In this document: positions 34,047-44,599 of the stretch, piece after piece
Layout of the letters: each line of letters opens with the position of its first letter
How positions within the stretch are numbered: the first letter of the stretch is position 1
The notes under the pieces: generated by a model
The model's database searches: none
What the model saw: only the letters and a program-made list of their open reading frames with translations
Told to the model about the DNA's origin: nothing
Assembly (NCBI GenBank): GCA_017591395.1
Contig: WEDG01002113.1
Location: 43,565 to 107,564 of the forward strand
Direction: 5' to 3'
Source of the DNA: Schistocephalus solidus
Taxonomy: Eukaryota > Platyhelminthes > Cestoda > Diphyllobothriidea > Diphyllobothriidae
DNA: 64,000 bases
Position numbers and translations under genes: made by a program

Positions 34047-35185
34047 TAAATAAATTGTATATTTAAGGCCCAGAGGGCCCCATCATTACAAACTTAGTAC
34101 CATGGTTTAAATAAATACAAAGTGGATAATTGCTGCACTATGTGAGCATCCACATGAACAGCAGAAATGAGTAGTATGGTAAACATATCCGATTCAAAAA
34201 GATTTTGCCATTTTTAAAAACAAAAAGTCAACAATCGTTGGCATATACGGTGAACTCGAAAATAAGCAGTTAAAAAAACTCCTAGGGTTGAATCGGAGGC
34301 GGAGTTCGGCGAGCCGCCAATTTTAAAAAAAATAGGAGAAATAGAACTGCTTCACTAAAAAATTAATAGCTAAATGCAATGGGATAGTATTGTGATGTTG
34401 CTGACTGCGTATGAGGGTTCGGGGCGCTCCTTGTTGGGTGAGAGGTAATATAGCAGTCAGAGCTACTGTTTATAAACCCCAGTGGAGGTGAGAGAGGACG
34501 AACTCATCGTAGACAACATGGTCGAAACGAAGAGGGGACAGTAGAGGTCACGAGATCATCATCGAGATGCGACCTTGCTGACTGTATAGCCCATCACCAA
34601 AGAGGCGAAACCATCAGAACCCACCTCGATCATCAACAGGTCCTGGAGACTATCGTCAGGGTTGCAAATTCGGAGGAATGTATCAAGGTTGTCAAGAGTT
34701 GGCAGGGCTAGTTTGAAAGGAGGGGAAGAAAAAGTGAATGCAAAGATTGACTCTGCAGAGGATGATGGAAAATATAATTAGAGACCCATATAATATCAAG
34801 GGAGCTGCCTCAAATACCAGGAGGACCCCTTTTCAAAAATCCAAAAGTTGCGAGTTTGGGAAAGAAACAGACAATAGGGACTTTATATCTTTCGAAGTTA
34901 AATGTTTGCGTAATTTGGTTTTGAAAATAGCTAATGTAGACGACAACCTAATTTGCAGTGGTAGATTATTCCATATGAAAGCATATTTGGAGGCAAAAAA
35001 CTGAGACCGGTTGGTTGTGGAGCTAAGGGGTGGTGAAATGATCATGGAGGAATTACGAGTGGCATAGGGTCGATTTACCGGAGTAAGAGCGTTAATTCGT
35101 GGGATATTTGGGCTAGAATTAACGCGAAACCGGAAGCAGAGACCAGCTTCGAGTCTTCTAACCCACAGGGACATAACCAAAAGCT
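34047..35185 (-). mobile_element. F2-beta non-LTR retrotransposon, 5'-truncated 3' end
   Basis: On the minus strand, 35,180-34,833 encodes LWVRRLEAGLCFRFRV, NRPYATRNSSMIISPP, SQFFASKYAFIWNNLPLQ and a short end to the stop after SQLLDF. It parallels 59,530-59,860. The 3' UTR follows: CCTGACGATAGTCTCCAGG, GGTTCTGATGGTTTCGCC, ACTCCGCCTCCGATTCAAC. It ends in GATGGGGCCCTCTGGGCC, TTAAATATACAATTTATTTA. Three copies of this UTR occur in the window, and this one shows which ORF2 it belongs to. Confidence 0.88.
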
Positions 35186-35214
35186 GATACTTGTTTGCTG
35201 GAGAACATAAAAGA

Positions 35215-36620
35215 GATCGGTAGTCAACCTGGCGTCGATCTCAATGCACCCAGCATTCGATGGATCGTTTTTTAGACGCAGTGCTCAAAGTATGCCTTCG
35301 ATCACCATATGCTCAAGACAACACTTGAAGCTCTTTTCACCCAACATGTATTTGTTCCAACGAGAGCGCGTGGAGGACAACAGGCTAGTTGTTTAGATAT
35401 CTTCTTCACTAAAGATCCTGACAGTATAGACGAGGTATAGAGCCTATCCCCACTTGGTCGAAGTGATCATACAGTACTTTCATGGAAGTATGGTTTAACT
35501 TATGTACCATCTGCAATAAATGAAGCCAGGCCAAATCTATGATGAGGAGATTTTTGCAAGATTAGAGCTGAGGCATCACGATTAGAGTGTGATCTTCTCT
35601 TCTCCGTGAACGTCACTGGTGGCTAGAATTTATTTAAAGGAGTGGTTTTTGAATCTAATATAATGCAACTGTCCATCATCAAAACGTACGAGATCTAACC
35701 GACCACAGTGGCTAACAAGATATCTAAAAAGAGATATTAACTGGAAAAGAAGGCTTTGGAAGAAATTTTGCCAATAAACTGAAAATGTAGCCTTGGGAGC
35801 ATACATAATTCAAAGAAACAAGGTTAAAAGGTTGATCTTTAAAAGATGACGGGATAGTGAGAGGGATTTGCTTCCGCGAACACTTCACAATGCCAAATTG
35901 CTCTACAGCTATTTAAGAAAAAGCATACGTAACAGGAACCTGATTCCTATTATGAGAAACGATGACGGTTTGGAGATATCAGAAATTAAAAACAAAGCTG
36001 AACGTTATTCGCAGTTCTTTCATTCGTTTTTCACCAGAAAAACTGTTTTCATTCCACCCTGTTATGTGACTATGAAAGCACCAAGTATTCAGGAGAAGGT
36101 TGTCAAAAATGAATTAATGATTTATTTGGAAACCCATTACCTCTTTTCTAATACACAATACGACTTTCTTAGGGAAGATCGTATGTTAAGAACTTCATTT
36201 ATACTATGCAAAACTGGACAAAAGCACTCGAAGCAAAAGACACTGGGCATGTGGATTACATTAATTTACAGAAGGCCTTTGATTGTGTGCCGCACCAGCG
36301 TCTCCCTATACAAGTTGAGAATGTGTGGTATTTGAGGCAAAATACTTACGTGGATCAAGCATTTTGCTCGTTGGTCGTTCCCAAGTGGTCTGTGTAGGCG
36401 GAGAGCGATCAAGGCGCAGAGTCATCGAAAGTGGAGTCCCAAAAGGTTCAGTGCTTGGACCAATCCTATTTTCTCTTGTTAATAAATGATCATGTACAGG
36501 ATTTTGACTGTGAATTTTGCTATGATTGCGGACGATGTAAAATTCTGAAAAGTCATCCACGATGAAGACAATTTCCAAGACAATCTTCGTCAATTGGACA
36601 AGTGGTCCCGCATATGCGCC
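35215..36620 (+). mobile_element. F1 non-LTR retrotransposon, heavily decayed copy E
   Basis: The second half of the endonuclease is readable across shifts (DLNAPSIRWIVF, LFTQHVFVPTRA, SCLDIFFTKDPDSIDEV, SPLGRSDHTVLSW, with the catalytic SDH). A linker follows (ALQLF..KHT-type, then SQFFHSFFTRKTVF near 36,010). The start of the reverse transcriptase is at 36,240-36,310 (LQKAFDCVPHQRL) and 36,430-36,480 (ESGVPKGSVLGPILF). The YADD-type region reads as a frame-shifted remnant near 36,510-36,540. Many stops occur, and the C-terminus is missing. Confidence 0.75.
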
Positions 36621-36689
36621 CTGTTACGTCTGGCGCCGCCCTCAAACACGTGCCCTAAGTGGAGACCAACGCTAACCTCAGTCTCTCTT

Positions 36690-37330
36690 CCTCTTTGAAC
36701 AAAACCCTTAGTTTCGTGCGGTAACTCTCCAACGGGAAAGCTACCAAATCACACACAAACTCTGCTAAGATTTACAAGCATAACGTTCCCCAAAGGATGA
36801 ATAAGCTCAAAGCTTTCTTGTAGGAGATGTGGCGCGAAGGAGAATCGCTCCAGGTTTTCAAAGATTCCACAATCGTCCATTCCTACAATAAAAAGAGGAA
36901 CCGCCAATTCTGTGAAAATAACAGAGGAATTTCGCTGCTCAACATCGCCGGAAAAATCTGCCCCCCACTTTATCCTCAATTGCCTCAACAGTCAGCTGGG
37001 AAAAGGACTACTTCCCGAAAGCCAATGCGGCTAACGCCATTTTTCGTGTTCGCCGCACGTGAGCTGCAGAATAAGTGTCAGGATTTGGCGATAAACCTTT
37101 ACTCTGCCTTCAGGGATCAAGGAAAGCGTTTGACACGCTAAATTACGCATTGCTGTGAGCAATCATGAAACAATTCGACTGTTCCATATATTCCACTCCA
37201 CGATGGCATGATAGCGCGCGCCACAGACAACGGAACCGTCTCAGAGGCATTGGCAGTGCCAAACGGCCTATCGTGACGATTTTCCCGTGATCCGCATTGC
37301 CTACAGGATGGACGGCCAATTCCTCCATTA
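36690..37330 (+). mobile_element. RTE-like retrotransposon, reverse-transcriptase fragment
   Basis: Readable blocks are LSNGKATKSHTNSAKIYKHN, EMWREGESLQVFKDSTIVH, NNRGISLLNIAGKI, FAARELQNKCQDL and LHDGMIARATDNGTVSEALA. They follow the fixed order of the RTE-type reverse transcriptase found many times in flatworm genomes (DATIVHLYKRKG, NHRGISLLNIAGKI, FAARQLQEKCQ, LHDGMMARVTDNG). The catalytic A and C boxes are lost and frames change twice. It begins almost at the point where F1 copy E ends. Confidence 0.8.
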
Positions 37331-37334
37331 CGTG

Positions 37335-37845
37335 CACCCTTCGAATTCAGTTTAAAATTTTCGACCTCTGAGGAATTTACTCCTTTCGAGATTTCAGTCT
37401 ACTAGCCACTCCTGCGGACTTTATTAATTAAGCCTTGGATTCTATTCGAAATACTTTTCATCCTCATAAGACTACTGCAGGACAACAACGGAAACGTCCC
37501 AGCATTTCCATGAGCTCTTTCAGTCTACAGAGGGCTGACGCATTTCGATATTTTATTAATGAAGTCACTCCCACTAAAACCTTCGTCCCATATTTTTAAC
37601 ACCATTTATCGTTTTTTCGATCTATCATGGAAGTCGAAAACATACCCTTCGGGAATCGCGCAATATACGCGGTACCACCAGGGCACCAGTGTGTGGGATA
37701 TGGCGGTAATACCACTGAGCTATCGACACATGACGAACACGCTGACTTAAAGTTAAATGATGGAATAAACACTAATCATAATACAAATGACCTCATTTCT
37801 GGGCATGTTTCCTTAAATACACCTCCCATTAAACGGTCAAAGAGT
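37335..37845. other. No gene recognised
   Basis: Sequence between the RTE fragment and the F1 ORF1. The frames at 37,559-37,848 have no known domain; they could be a decayed 5' end of the following element. Confidence 0.4.
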
Positions 37846-37849
37846 TAAA

Positions 37850-39870
37850 TAAGTTTTTTGGATGTCAATTACGAGAACAAAGCGTGTGCGACATGCTTTA
37901 AAATTCTTCAAACATTTTCGGAGATTGAAAAGGATAGGCAAGGGCTGAAGATGGAGATAGAGAAGTTGAAGAAACTTCCTCGCATTTAACCCGAACTGAA
38001 GCAGTCCGTAACGATGGAACATAAGGGAGACAAACGCACACACGCATGCACAGCTTCCGTTGTCATCACATCCAATAAGGAAGATGACGCTACATTTACG
38101 GAGCTCAGTGTAGCCGTTAAACAGTATACAGTAAAGAAAGAGGGCAACCGGCAGGGATCTCAGAAAATGAAGAACGAGTTTCTGAAGACAAATGTGCTAT
38201 GTCACACAAAAAGTTTAAGTCCCAGAACCCCAGCGTCGGACAAAAATCACTCTTATGTTGAAGTGCCAGCATACACGAGTAACGCCACCTCTGTGAACTC
38301 CCACCCTAGCATAAGCGGGAAAAGTAGGACCTTGCCCATTAATCGTAAGCAAAATATCGTAATACGGGATGTCCCAGAATCCATGTCCTGCATTCCTAAG
38401 GAACGAATGACACACGATCTAGATCTTCTTCATGAATATGTCAGTGCAGTCCTGAAGAATGGGGAAATTTTTACAGGGAAAAAAGCTTTCCGACTAGGCA
38501 AAGCAGGCCCCAGCCGCAAATTGAGAACATCCCCAAGGAGTCTAAAAATATTTTAGAAAACCAAACCCAGGCAGCGCTTCTGTTAGAAGGAAAAATGACC
38601 TTACGGGGATCGCACATGCAAGTGTTTTTTCAGCCAGAATACGAGCCGAGGGAAAGGTTGTAAATGAGGGAACTAAGGATGGAATTGAGGGAGAGAATTG
38701 GCAGAGGGGAGGAACGGCTGAAAATCAAAGACGGTCGAATATACCAGATCAATGTGTCTTTCCTGTGGCCAAAACCTGTAAAAATGAAGGCTGGGACTCC
38801 CCGACGAATCTATCATTGATATTCCTCTCTGCAAAGGTACAAAGTTTGTTTAACAAGCTGTATGGTCTTAGAAACGTTGTGGATGAAATTAAACCAGACA
38901 GTATGGCTTTCACTGAAACGTGGCTTATTGCGTACATTACTGATTCCGAAATATCACTTAGAGGATATCAGCACTTCAGGAGAGAAAGATCAAGTCGTTG
39001 AAGAGGAGTCAATGTTTTTGTCCCTCGCAAGCTGACCGTTATGGCTGACATACATCTTCCATTACGTGATGTGGAACTATTAAGCATTACTATATCTGCA
39101 AAGTATCCTAGACCAATGATGATATCGGATGTGTACCATTCGCCTATTCAGACTTCCGATCAGGATGTCATCCTCATAACGGAACTCTATAAAGCCAGCG
39201 AGAAGAAAGACGTCCTCTTTGTTGGCGATCTTAACGCTCCTGGTATTGACTGGAAAACATGGACTGTGCATGGAATGCCAGATAAATTCAACTACAAACT
39301 ACTACAATGGGCAACAGACAAACTTATTTGTCAGTACGTCACCTTTTGAACACGGACAAGAGAAGGACATGCATGTTGTGGGGTCAGGATTGTTGCCTTG
39401 CATCCGGCGACTTCTTTGAGCTGACCACTACCACTACTTCGAGAGGACATCCTCTCAAACTACGTGTGACTGGCACAAGACTGGACGCAAGAAGTTTCTT
39501 CTTCTCCAACAGAGTGATTAAGGCCTTGAATGCTCTGCCTGCGGATATCATAATGTCCCCATCCGTTAACACACTAAAGAGGAAGTTCGACCAGTACAAC
39601 CATATGTACCACCATGACATCAGAAACTAACACACTTCCCTCAAGCTATCCTGACACAAAAATGTAAGTATTATTGAACATATTTATCCCTATTTTGTGT
39701 AGCATTATTATATAATTGTTTCGTTTGATAGCCTGTACAGTTACGGGAAGATAACCATTTGTCCAAATTACATTATTTGTCTGCATTTTTTAAGTTGCAA
39801 TGTCATTGAAACCAATAGGGAGTTCAAAGGCATTGCTTACCTTTCTCTTAATAAAACTGAGCTAAAAATA
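37850..39870 (+). mobile_element. F1 non-LTR retrotransposon, copy B with internal deletion
   Basis: An ORF1 portion lies at about 37,850-38,660. It has an acidic/basic coiled-coil-like start (IEKDRQGLKMEIEKLKK), then a frame at 38,014-38,556 with NRKQNIVIRDVPES and KKAFRLGKAGPSRKL that matches ORF1 of copy C. Endonuclease remnants follow at 38,765-39,350 (LIFLSAKVQSLFNKLYGLRN, FTETWL, VGDLNAPGIDWKTW). At about 39,340-39,375 the sequence jumps directly to the extreme C-terminus (GQDCCLASGDFFELTTTTTS, NRVIKALNALPADII, stop after HHDIRN). A normal F1 3' UTR ends near 39,870. Compared with copy A, about 1.95 kb including the whole reverse transcriptase is gone. Confidence 0.88.
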
Positions 39871-40029
39871 TATGGAAGGAAAAGATCAAGCGATCTCTGG
39901 GGGAGAAGAATAACTTACCTGCCGTTTTACACTCAGACAGACACACTGCAGCATAGGCACCGAGAAGCTGCGAGAACGGAAAAATTTATGGTCCCTAATC
40001 CTCTAAAATGGATATCAACGTAGCTTCAT

Positions 40030-40110
40030 AAACAAGAAAGTTCGCCAGTCGTAGTCTGACGATGTCAACCATACTATGGTGGGACAGGCACAGTGACTTA
40101 CGCAAATATA
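40030..40110 (+). repeat. R repeat, short 5' fragment
   Basis: GCCAGTCGTAGTCTGACGATG, GTCAACCATACTATGG and GGCACAGTGACTTACGC match the first about 80 bases of R. It stops where a minus-strand reverse-transcriptase fragment begins. Confidence 0.5.
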
Positions 40111-40240
40111 GCAAAATCACAGTCCAATTCCTGTACAAAATCATTAATGAACACGAGAAGAAGGATCGGTCCGAGCACTGAACCTTGTGGAACTCCACTC
40201 TCGATGACTGTGCGCAATGATCGCGATCCGCCTACACGAC
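40108..40240 (-). mobile_element. F1 reverse-transcriptase snippet inside R repeat DNA
   Basis: The minus strand from 40,235 encodes VGGSRSLRTVIESGVPQGSV, then LGPILLLVFINDFVQEL and DCDFAIFA, stopping exactly before the catalytic Asp-Asp. It resembles 36,385-36,530 of copy E more than copies A or C. Both sides are R repeat sequence in plus orientation. At only about 130 bp with no 3' end, it is not an ordinary 5'-truncated insertion. Confidence 0.8.
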
Positions 40241-40960
40241 AGTTCGACCATCGATTTTGACGAGGTCCACCGTATGCTCCACGGAAGGGTGGTGCAGGGA
40301 CGGTGACTTGAGCGTGAATTAGTTTTAAGTGACAGTAGCTTTGCACTACAGCTACCGCACAACCTCATCCTCCCCCCTCCTGCGCCCGGTGTCATGCCAG
40401 AGTCCAGAAGACCGGAGGCGGAAGAGAACGCAGGTTGCTGGCGCGGCCGGAGCCGCCCCTGGGTGTACCACCACACCTGACTCGGATCCCAAGGAGTGGG
40501 AGTGCCATAAAGGCCACATGAAGAAGGAGCCATTGCAGCCTGACTCTCAGTCCGCCCGTCAGCCACTCCACACAAAACACGCATTGGGCTGACCACGCGA
40601 TCCGAGTTATCCCGTCAGTTGGCAGCCTTCCAAGCCACGGCTTTTAACGCACCGTGATAGTTTCAAGCGCGTCCGATTGTTTATAGTGAGGAAAATGCGC
40701 TGACCTGTTGACCTCACTCTCTCCTCCACCCCCACAATCAGACCACCATCCGAGCCAGTCAATTGTCTGATGTGGGAGTGGGCGCGTTGGCTGACGGGTC
40801 GGCGTACCCGTTTTCGCGCGCAAGCATGACCTGGCCCCCATAACGCACACACCAGGATTCACTAAATCAGGGGATATGGAGGAGCCATCGCCATCTGACT
40901 CCAAGTCCACTGGTCAGCCACTCAACACACACAGCACATACACTGGGCCGATGGCGTGAA
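40236..40960 (+). repeat. R repeat, full two-module copy
   Basis: Module 1 (40,236-40,660) has CAGTTCGACCATCGATTTTG, CGTATGCTCCACGGAAGG, GACGGTGACTTGAGCGTG, GGAGCCGCCCCTGGGTG, CTCGGATCCCAAGGAGTG, CAGCCTGACTCTCAGTCC and CCGAGTTATCCCGTCAGTTG. Module 2 (40,680-40,960) has CTGACCTGTTGACCTCACTC, GACCTGGCCCCCATAACGC, GAGGAGCCATCGCCATCTG and CACTGGGCCGATG. Module 2 repeats the logic of module 1 (CAGCC...TCAGCCACTC...CACTGGGC). R may therefore itself be a degenerate dimer. Confidence 0.8.
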
Positions 40961-40999
40961 TTAGTGTAAGCATCAGATTGGCAACCTTCCGAGCCATGA

Positions 41000-43440
41000 T
41001 TTCTCGGAAACCATGATATTCTCAGGTACATGATGATGATGTTGAGGGTGTTGTCTATGTATTGGTGTGAGTTGTGTGCACTGATATGGCTTAGCCTCCA
41101 GTGGTTTACTGCAGGTGGTCGTGGAGGCGCATGTGTCCTAATAGGCCCATGCGGTGTGTAAATGTGTGGGAGCAGTGGAGGCAGGAAAGTCGACTGTGTA
41201 TTGAAGCCCCAGGTGTTGGTTCAGCAGCCTCCATGCAATGGATTCACAGGTGACCGACCAGGCCGATGCGTGAGTTGAAGTTACGGGCGCATTGTGGGCA
41301 GGAGAAATCGTAAGAGGCTGGGGGCATGTCATTCGAGGTAGTGGGGGTGGCAGTGGCGGTGAGAATAGCAGGAGCGGAGGGTGTGCTTGGGGTATCGGTG
41401 TTGTCGGCATTGCGGTGAATTCCGCTGTCATGGATGTGCATGTGACCGAATAGGCCCATGCGATGAGTGAATGCGCAAGTGCAGTTAGGGCAGTGGAGGT
41501 TTCGATCTCTGTTGTGGGTCGGTTCTCCAGGCACTGGTTCACCAGTCTCTGTACGATGAATTCGCAAGTAACCGACCAGGCCGATTCGTGAGGTGATAGT
41601 GCGGTCGCATTGAGGACATTTTGGGAGAGAGGCCCCATCTCTAGTGGTGATGGTGGTGGTGGTGACGGCGGTGGTTGTTGCGCTGGTGGGTGTACCAGGC
41701 GATGAGTATTGGGATCTGGTCTCCATGATGGTGGGAGTAATGGAAATGATGCCAGGAGGGAAGGTGGGGGAGTCCGAAGGAGGGTTGGCAGAATTTGAAT
41801 TGGAAGTTGGAATTTTCGGACTGTTCACGCATTGCGTCCGAAGGTGTCTAGCCAGGCCGATTCGCGCGCGGAAGATGCGTTGACAGCGCGGGCATTTTGG
41901 AAGGGCCTGGGCATCGACGGTGTTGGTCCGGGTTGCTGGTGACTTTCGTGCCGCTATTTTGGCCTTGGCGGCGGCGATCCGGTTGGCCTCATAGATTGCT
42001 GCACCAGTCTTCACGGATCTTCTCCACGCCAGTCTATCCTGGGCGAGGTCCTCCCAGGTCGCCGGGTTGATTTGCCGTTGCTTCAGAGATTTATTCAGTG
42101 TCCTTGTAGCTTCGTTTTTGACCTCCCTGTCAGCGAGCGCCCGTAGCGACTTCTCCGTAGAAAAGTCGTTTGGGTAGTTGCTCGTCGTCCATTCTTCATC
42201 GCAGTTTTACTTGCCTCAGCATGGTGTGGATGCTGAGGATTCCGTTCCACGCCAGGACTTCCATGTCTGGGATCCTGTCTTGCTATCTCAACTTCAGTAT
42301 TCTGTGGAGGCAGCTGAGATGGAAGTGATTCAGCTTACTGGCTTGGTTCGAGTAGGCAATCCAGTTGACACGATCGTGTCTCCACGGTAGCATTATCATC
42401 TGGAGCATGCAGGTCCTCCAGTTTGATGGTTATTTGGTTGCTGAAATCAAAACAGTGAGCAGGCAACTGGAGGGTGCATCCACGTGGCCTTCTCCCACTT
42501 CGGAAGGCGGAATAAGGTGTTTGTTAGCAGGAGACGGTGTTCCGCACACGTTTGCAGAAGAAGGAGGCCGTTATCGTTACAGATACCGAGTCCGTGGGAA
42601 CCTGCACTCCCTGCCAAGCAGCGTGGTCCGTCCCGACCTGGGCGTTGAAGTCGCCAAGGACAATTAACTTGTCGAAATTCGGCCCCGTCACCAGCAGGGT
42701 GTGCAGGTCCTCGTAAAATTTGTCCTTCGCCGCATTAGAGCTCGTCATTGGGGGAGCGTAGGCGCTGATAATGTTAGCGAACTTGTCTCCCCGAAGAGGC
42801 AGCCGGAGGCTCATCAGGCGATCATTGATACTCTGCGGCAGACAGGGCAGACGTCCCACGATGTCGTTCCGGATGGCAAAGGCAACACCAGCGTCGCGCC
42901 ACTGCCTGTGGCCGGTCGCTCCAGAAGGTCAAGCCGGCACCCACCTCCTCTAGCTGGACCCTGCTCAGAGAATCGGGTCTCGCTGAGACCAGCAATGTCC
43001 ACCTTGTAGCGCGCCAGTTCCCGTGCGACTAGCGCCATCCTCCGTTCCGGCCGGTATCTCCTAGGATTCTCTAAAAGAGAACGAACATTCCAGGCTCCTA
43101 GTGTGAGTGGACTCACCAGAGCAACCTGCAGGATATGGCGAGGGGGATGGGGGTATTGTTGTTTGTTTGAGTTGTACGACCGCGTATTTTTGGATCTGCG
43201 AGCCGCGGCCGGCTGTAGAATACGTGAGACCCAGCATTTGTTTAGGGCACCTTTTCTAGCCTCTCCCTCCGCGAGGAATCAAGCAGTGCTGTCCCTAAAT
43301 AGGGCTGCTCGGACATCCCAGATGGCTGCCGATCTCCACTATGCGTCACGGTATTGTTTTAGTGGGAGAACGACCCGAGTTAGTCTGGGCCGCCTACGGA
43401 GTTGCTGTCGCCTCCACCGTAGGACTGTTTAAGAGGAGGA
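41000..43440 (-). mobile_element. RTE-like retrotransposon with C-terminal zinc fingers, middle deleted
   Basis: Read from right to left, a 5' leader resembles flatworm copies (about 43,430-43,120). The endonuclease start is at 43,116-42,830 (LGAWNVRSLLENPR, ALVARELARYKVDIAGLSET). More endonuclease lies at 42,859-42,560 ([40 protein letters not shown]). A linker follows at about 42,450-42,370 (FSNQITIKLEDLHAPDDNAT). Then comes the C-terminal part beyond the reverse transcriptase (NWIAYSNQASKLNHFHLSC near 42,350; NPATWEDLAQDRLAWRRSV, then KTGAAIYEANRIAAAKAKIA near 42,000) and zinc fingers to a stop at 41,106. The palm and fingers of the reverse transcriptase are missing. ORF2 is broken by shifts and stops. 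Confidence 0.9.
41106..42014 (-). pseudogene. C2H2-like zinc-finger tail of the RTE-like ORF2
   Basis: Five finger units occur in one almost continuous frame. They are CPRCQRIFRARIGLARHLRTQC (Cys-Cys-His-Cys), CPQCDRTITSRIGLVGYLRIH (first His changed to Tyr), CPNCTCAFTHRMGLFGHMHIH, CPQCARNFNSRIGLVGHL and CLHCSHTFTHRMGLLGHMRLH. An in-frame stop follows the fourth unit's GHL at about 41,244. Thr/Ser/Pro-rich linkers separate them. The same finger type at the end of RTE ORF2 is known from cestode and trematode gene predictions. It probably binds nucleic acid during retrotransposition. The two altered fingers and the stop mark it as decayed. Confidence 0.85.
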
Positions 43441-43444
43441 AGGC

Positions 43445-44590
43445 GGAAAGTTCGGGAGTCAGACATACCAGATGTGGAGGTACACACAACACCGGAGACC
43501 ATCACCTGGTTTAGCCCGCCGGTCATGACGGTTGCCCGGAGTGTGGCCGTTGAGAAGAACCCAACTTCTAGGAGCCATAGGTGAGAGTTGGGTACCAGTT
43601 AGAGGCGGCCACAGGAGCATTCACCACCTGTATGAGACAAATGGAGCGACCAAATGCTATCTGTGTGGTGCTATCCCTAACTAGTACCCCTACATCCCAC
43701 ACACACACTCGAGACACATATAAACACTGTACATAGCTCATGATTCCATTCCCCATGTATTGTTATCGGCCTGATGATGACTTACTGCAAACATGTGTTT
43801 GCCAACAAATTTTCAATTTAAACATGGAAATTTTTGCAAAGCACGATGCCAGCTTTTAAACGAGCTTTTTTCTGACCGCCTGCAAATGCATAATTTGTAA
43901 AAAATGACTACTTAAATTTCCTGTATTTTTTTACTGATTTTCACTGTCCCTTTATATTCAAATATATTTTTTTAGAAAACATGTACAAAAAACCTATTTT
44001 ATTGTGATAACTTGGTAGAAAATTACGTCTTCTTTAAATGTTATACTTTAAAAGAGGTTAACTTTCGGTTTTAACAAAGTCTCTAAATTTTCGAATAATT
44101 TTGAACCCTACCGGCCGTTACACTTGCATTCAAGATTTCTAAAGAACATGCTGTATACATTCTGTGCAATAAAAATCACGCATTTCTCTACGCTATGAGA
44201 AAGAGTTGACAAATTTCTCATAATACTTTGCAATAGATGTGGATCATGTTGTATAATTTATAAGCAGCATTATTAAATTGACGGATACAATGCATTATGA
44301 ATGAGCATTTCACGGTCTTAAAAATATAATAATTGGAAACTGTTTTAAAACCGACAGTAACCTTTTCCCCAAGTTTTAAATTTAAAGTCGCACTTTGCTG
44401 CCAAACAAATATAAAAAAGAATATTTTTGCATGTTAAAGTTTATGAAAACAGTCAAAATCATTGAAAAAAATAAATGCTCCTTAAATAGGCCTTTTTTTG
44501 CAGAAGCTCGTTCAGAAGTCGGCATCCTACACGAAGGCAGATGGTGAGCAAAAACAAAAACCTGAAATCTTCCTTGTGTTTCTCTACGTG
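43445..44590. other. AT-rich DNA, nothing recognised
   Basis: The first 300 bases may still be 5' leader of the RTE-like element (GCCCGCCGGTCATGACGG, GAGGCGGCCACAGGAGC). From 43,790 on the sequence is AT-rich, without a recognisable repeat, exon or ORF. Confidence 0.45.
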
Positions 44591-44599
44591 AGGAATGAC

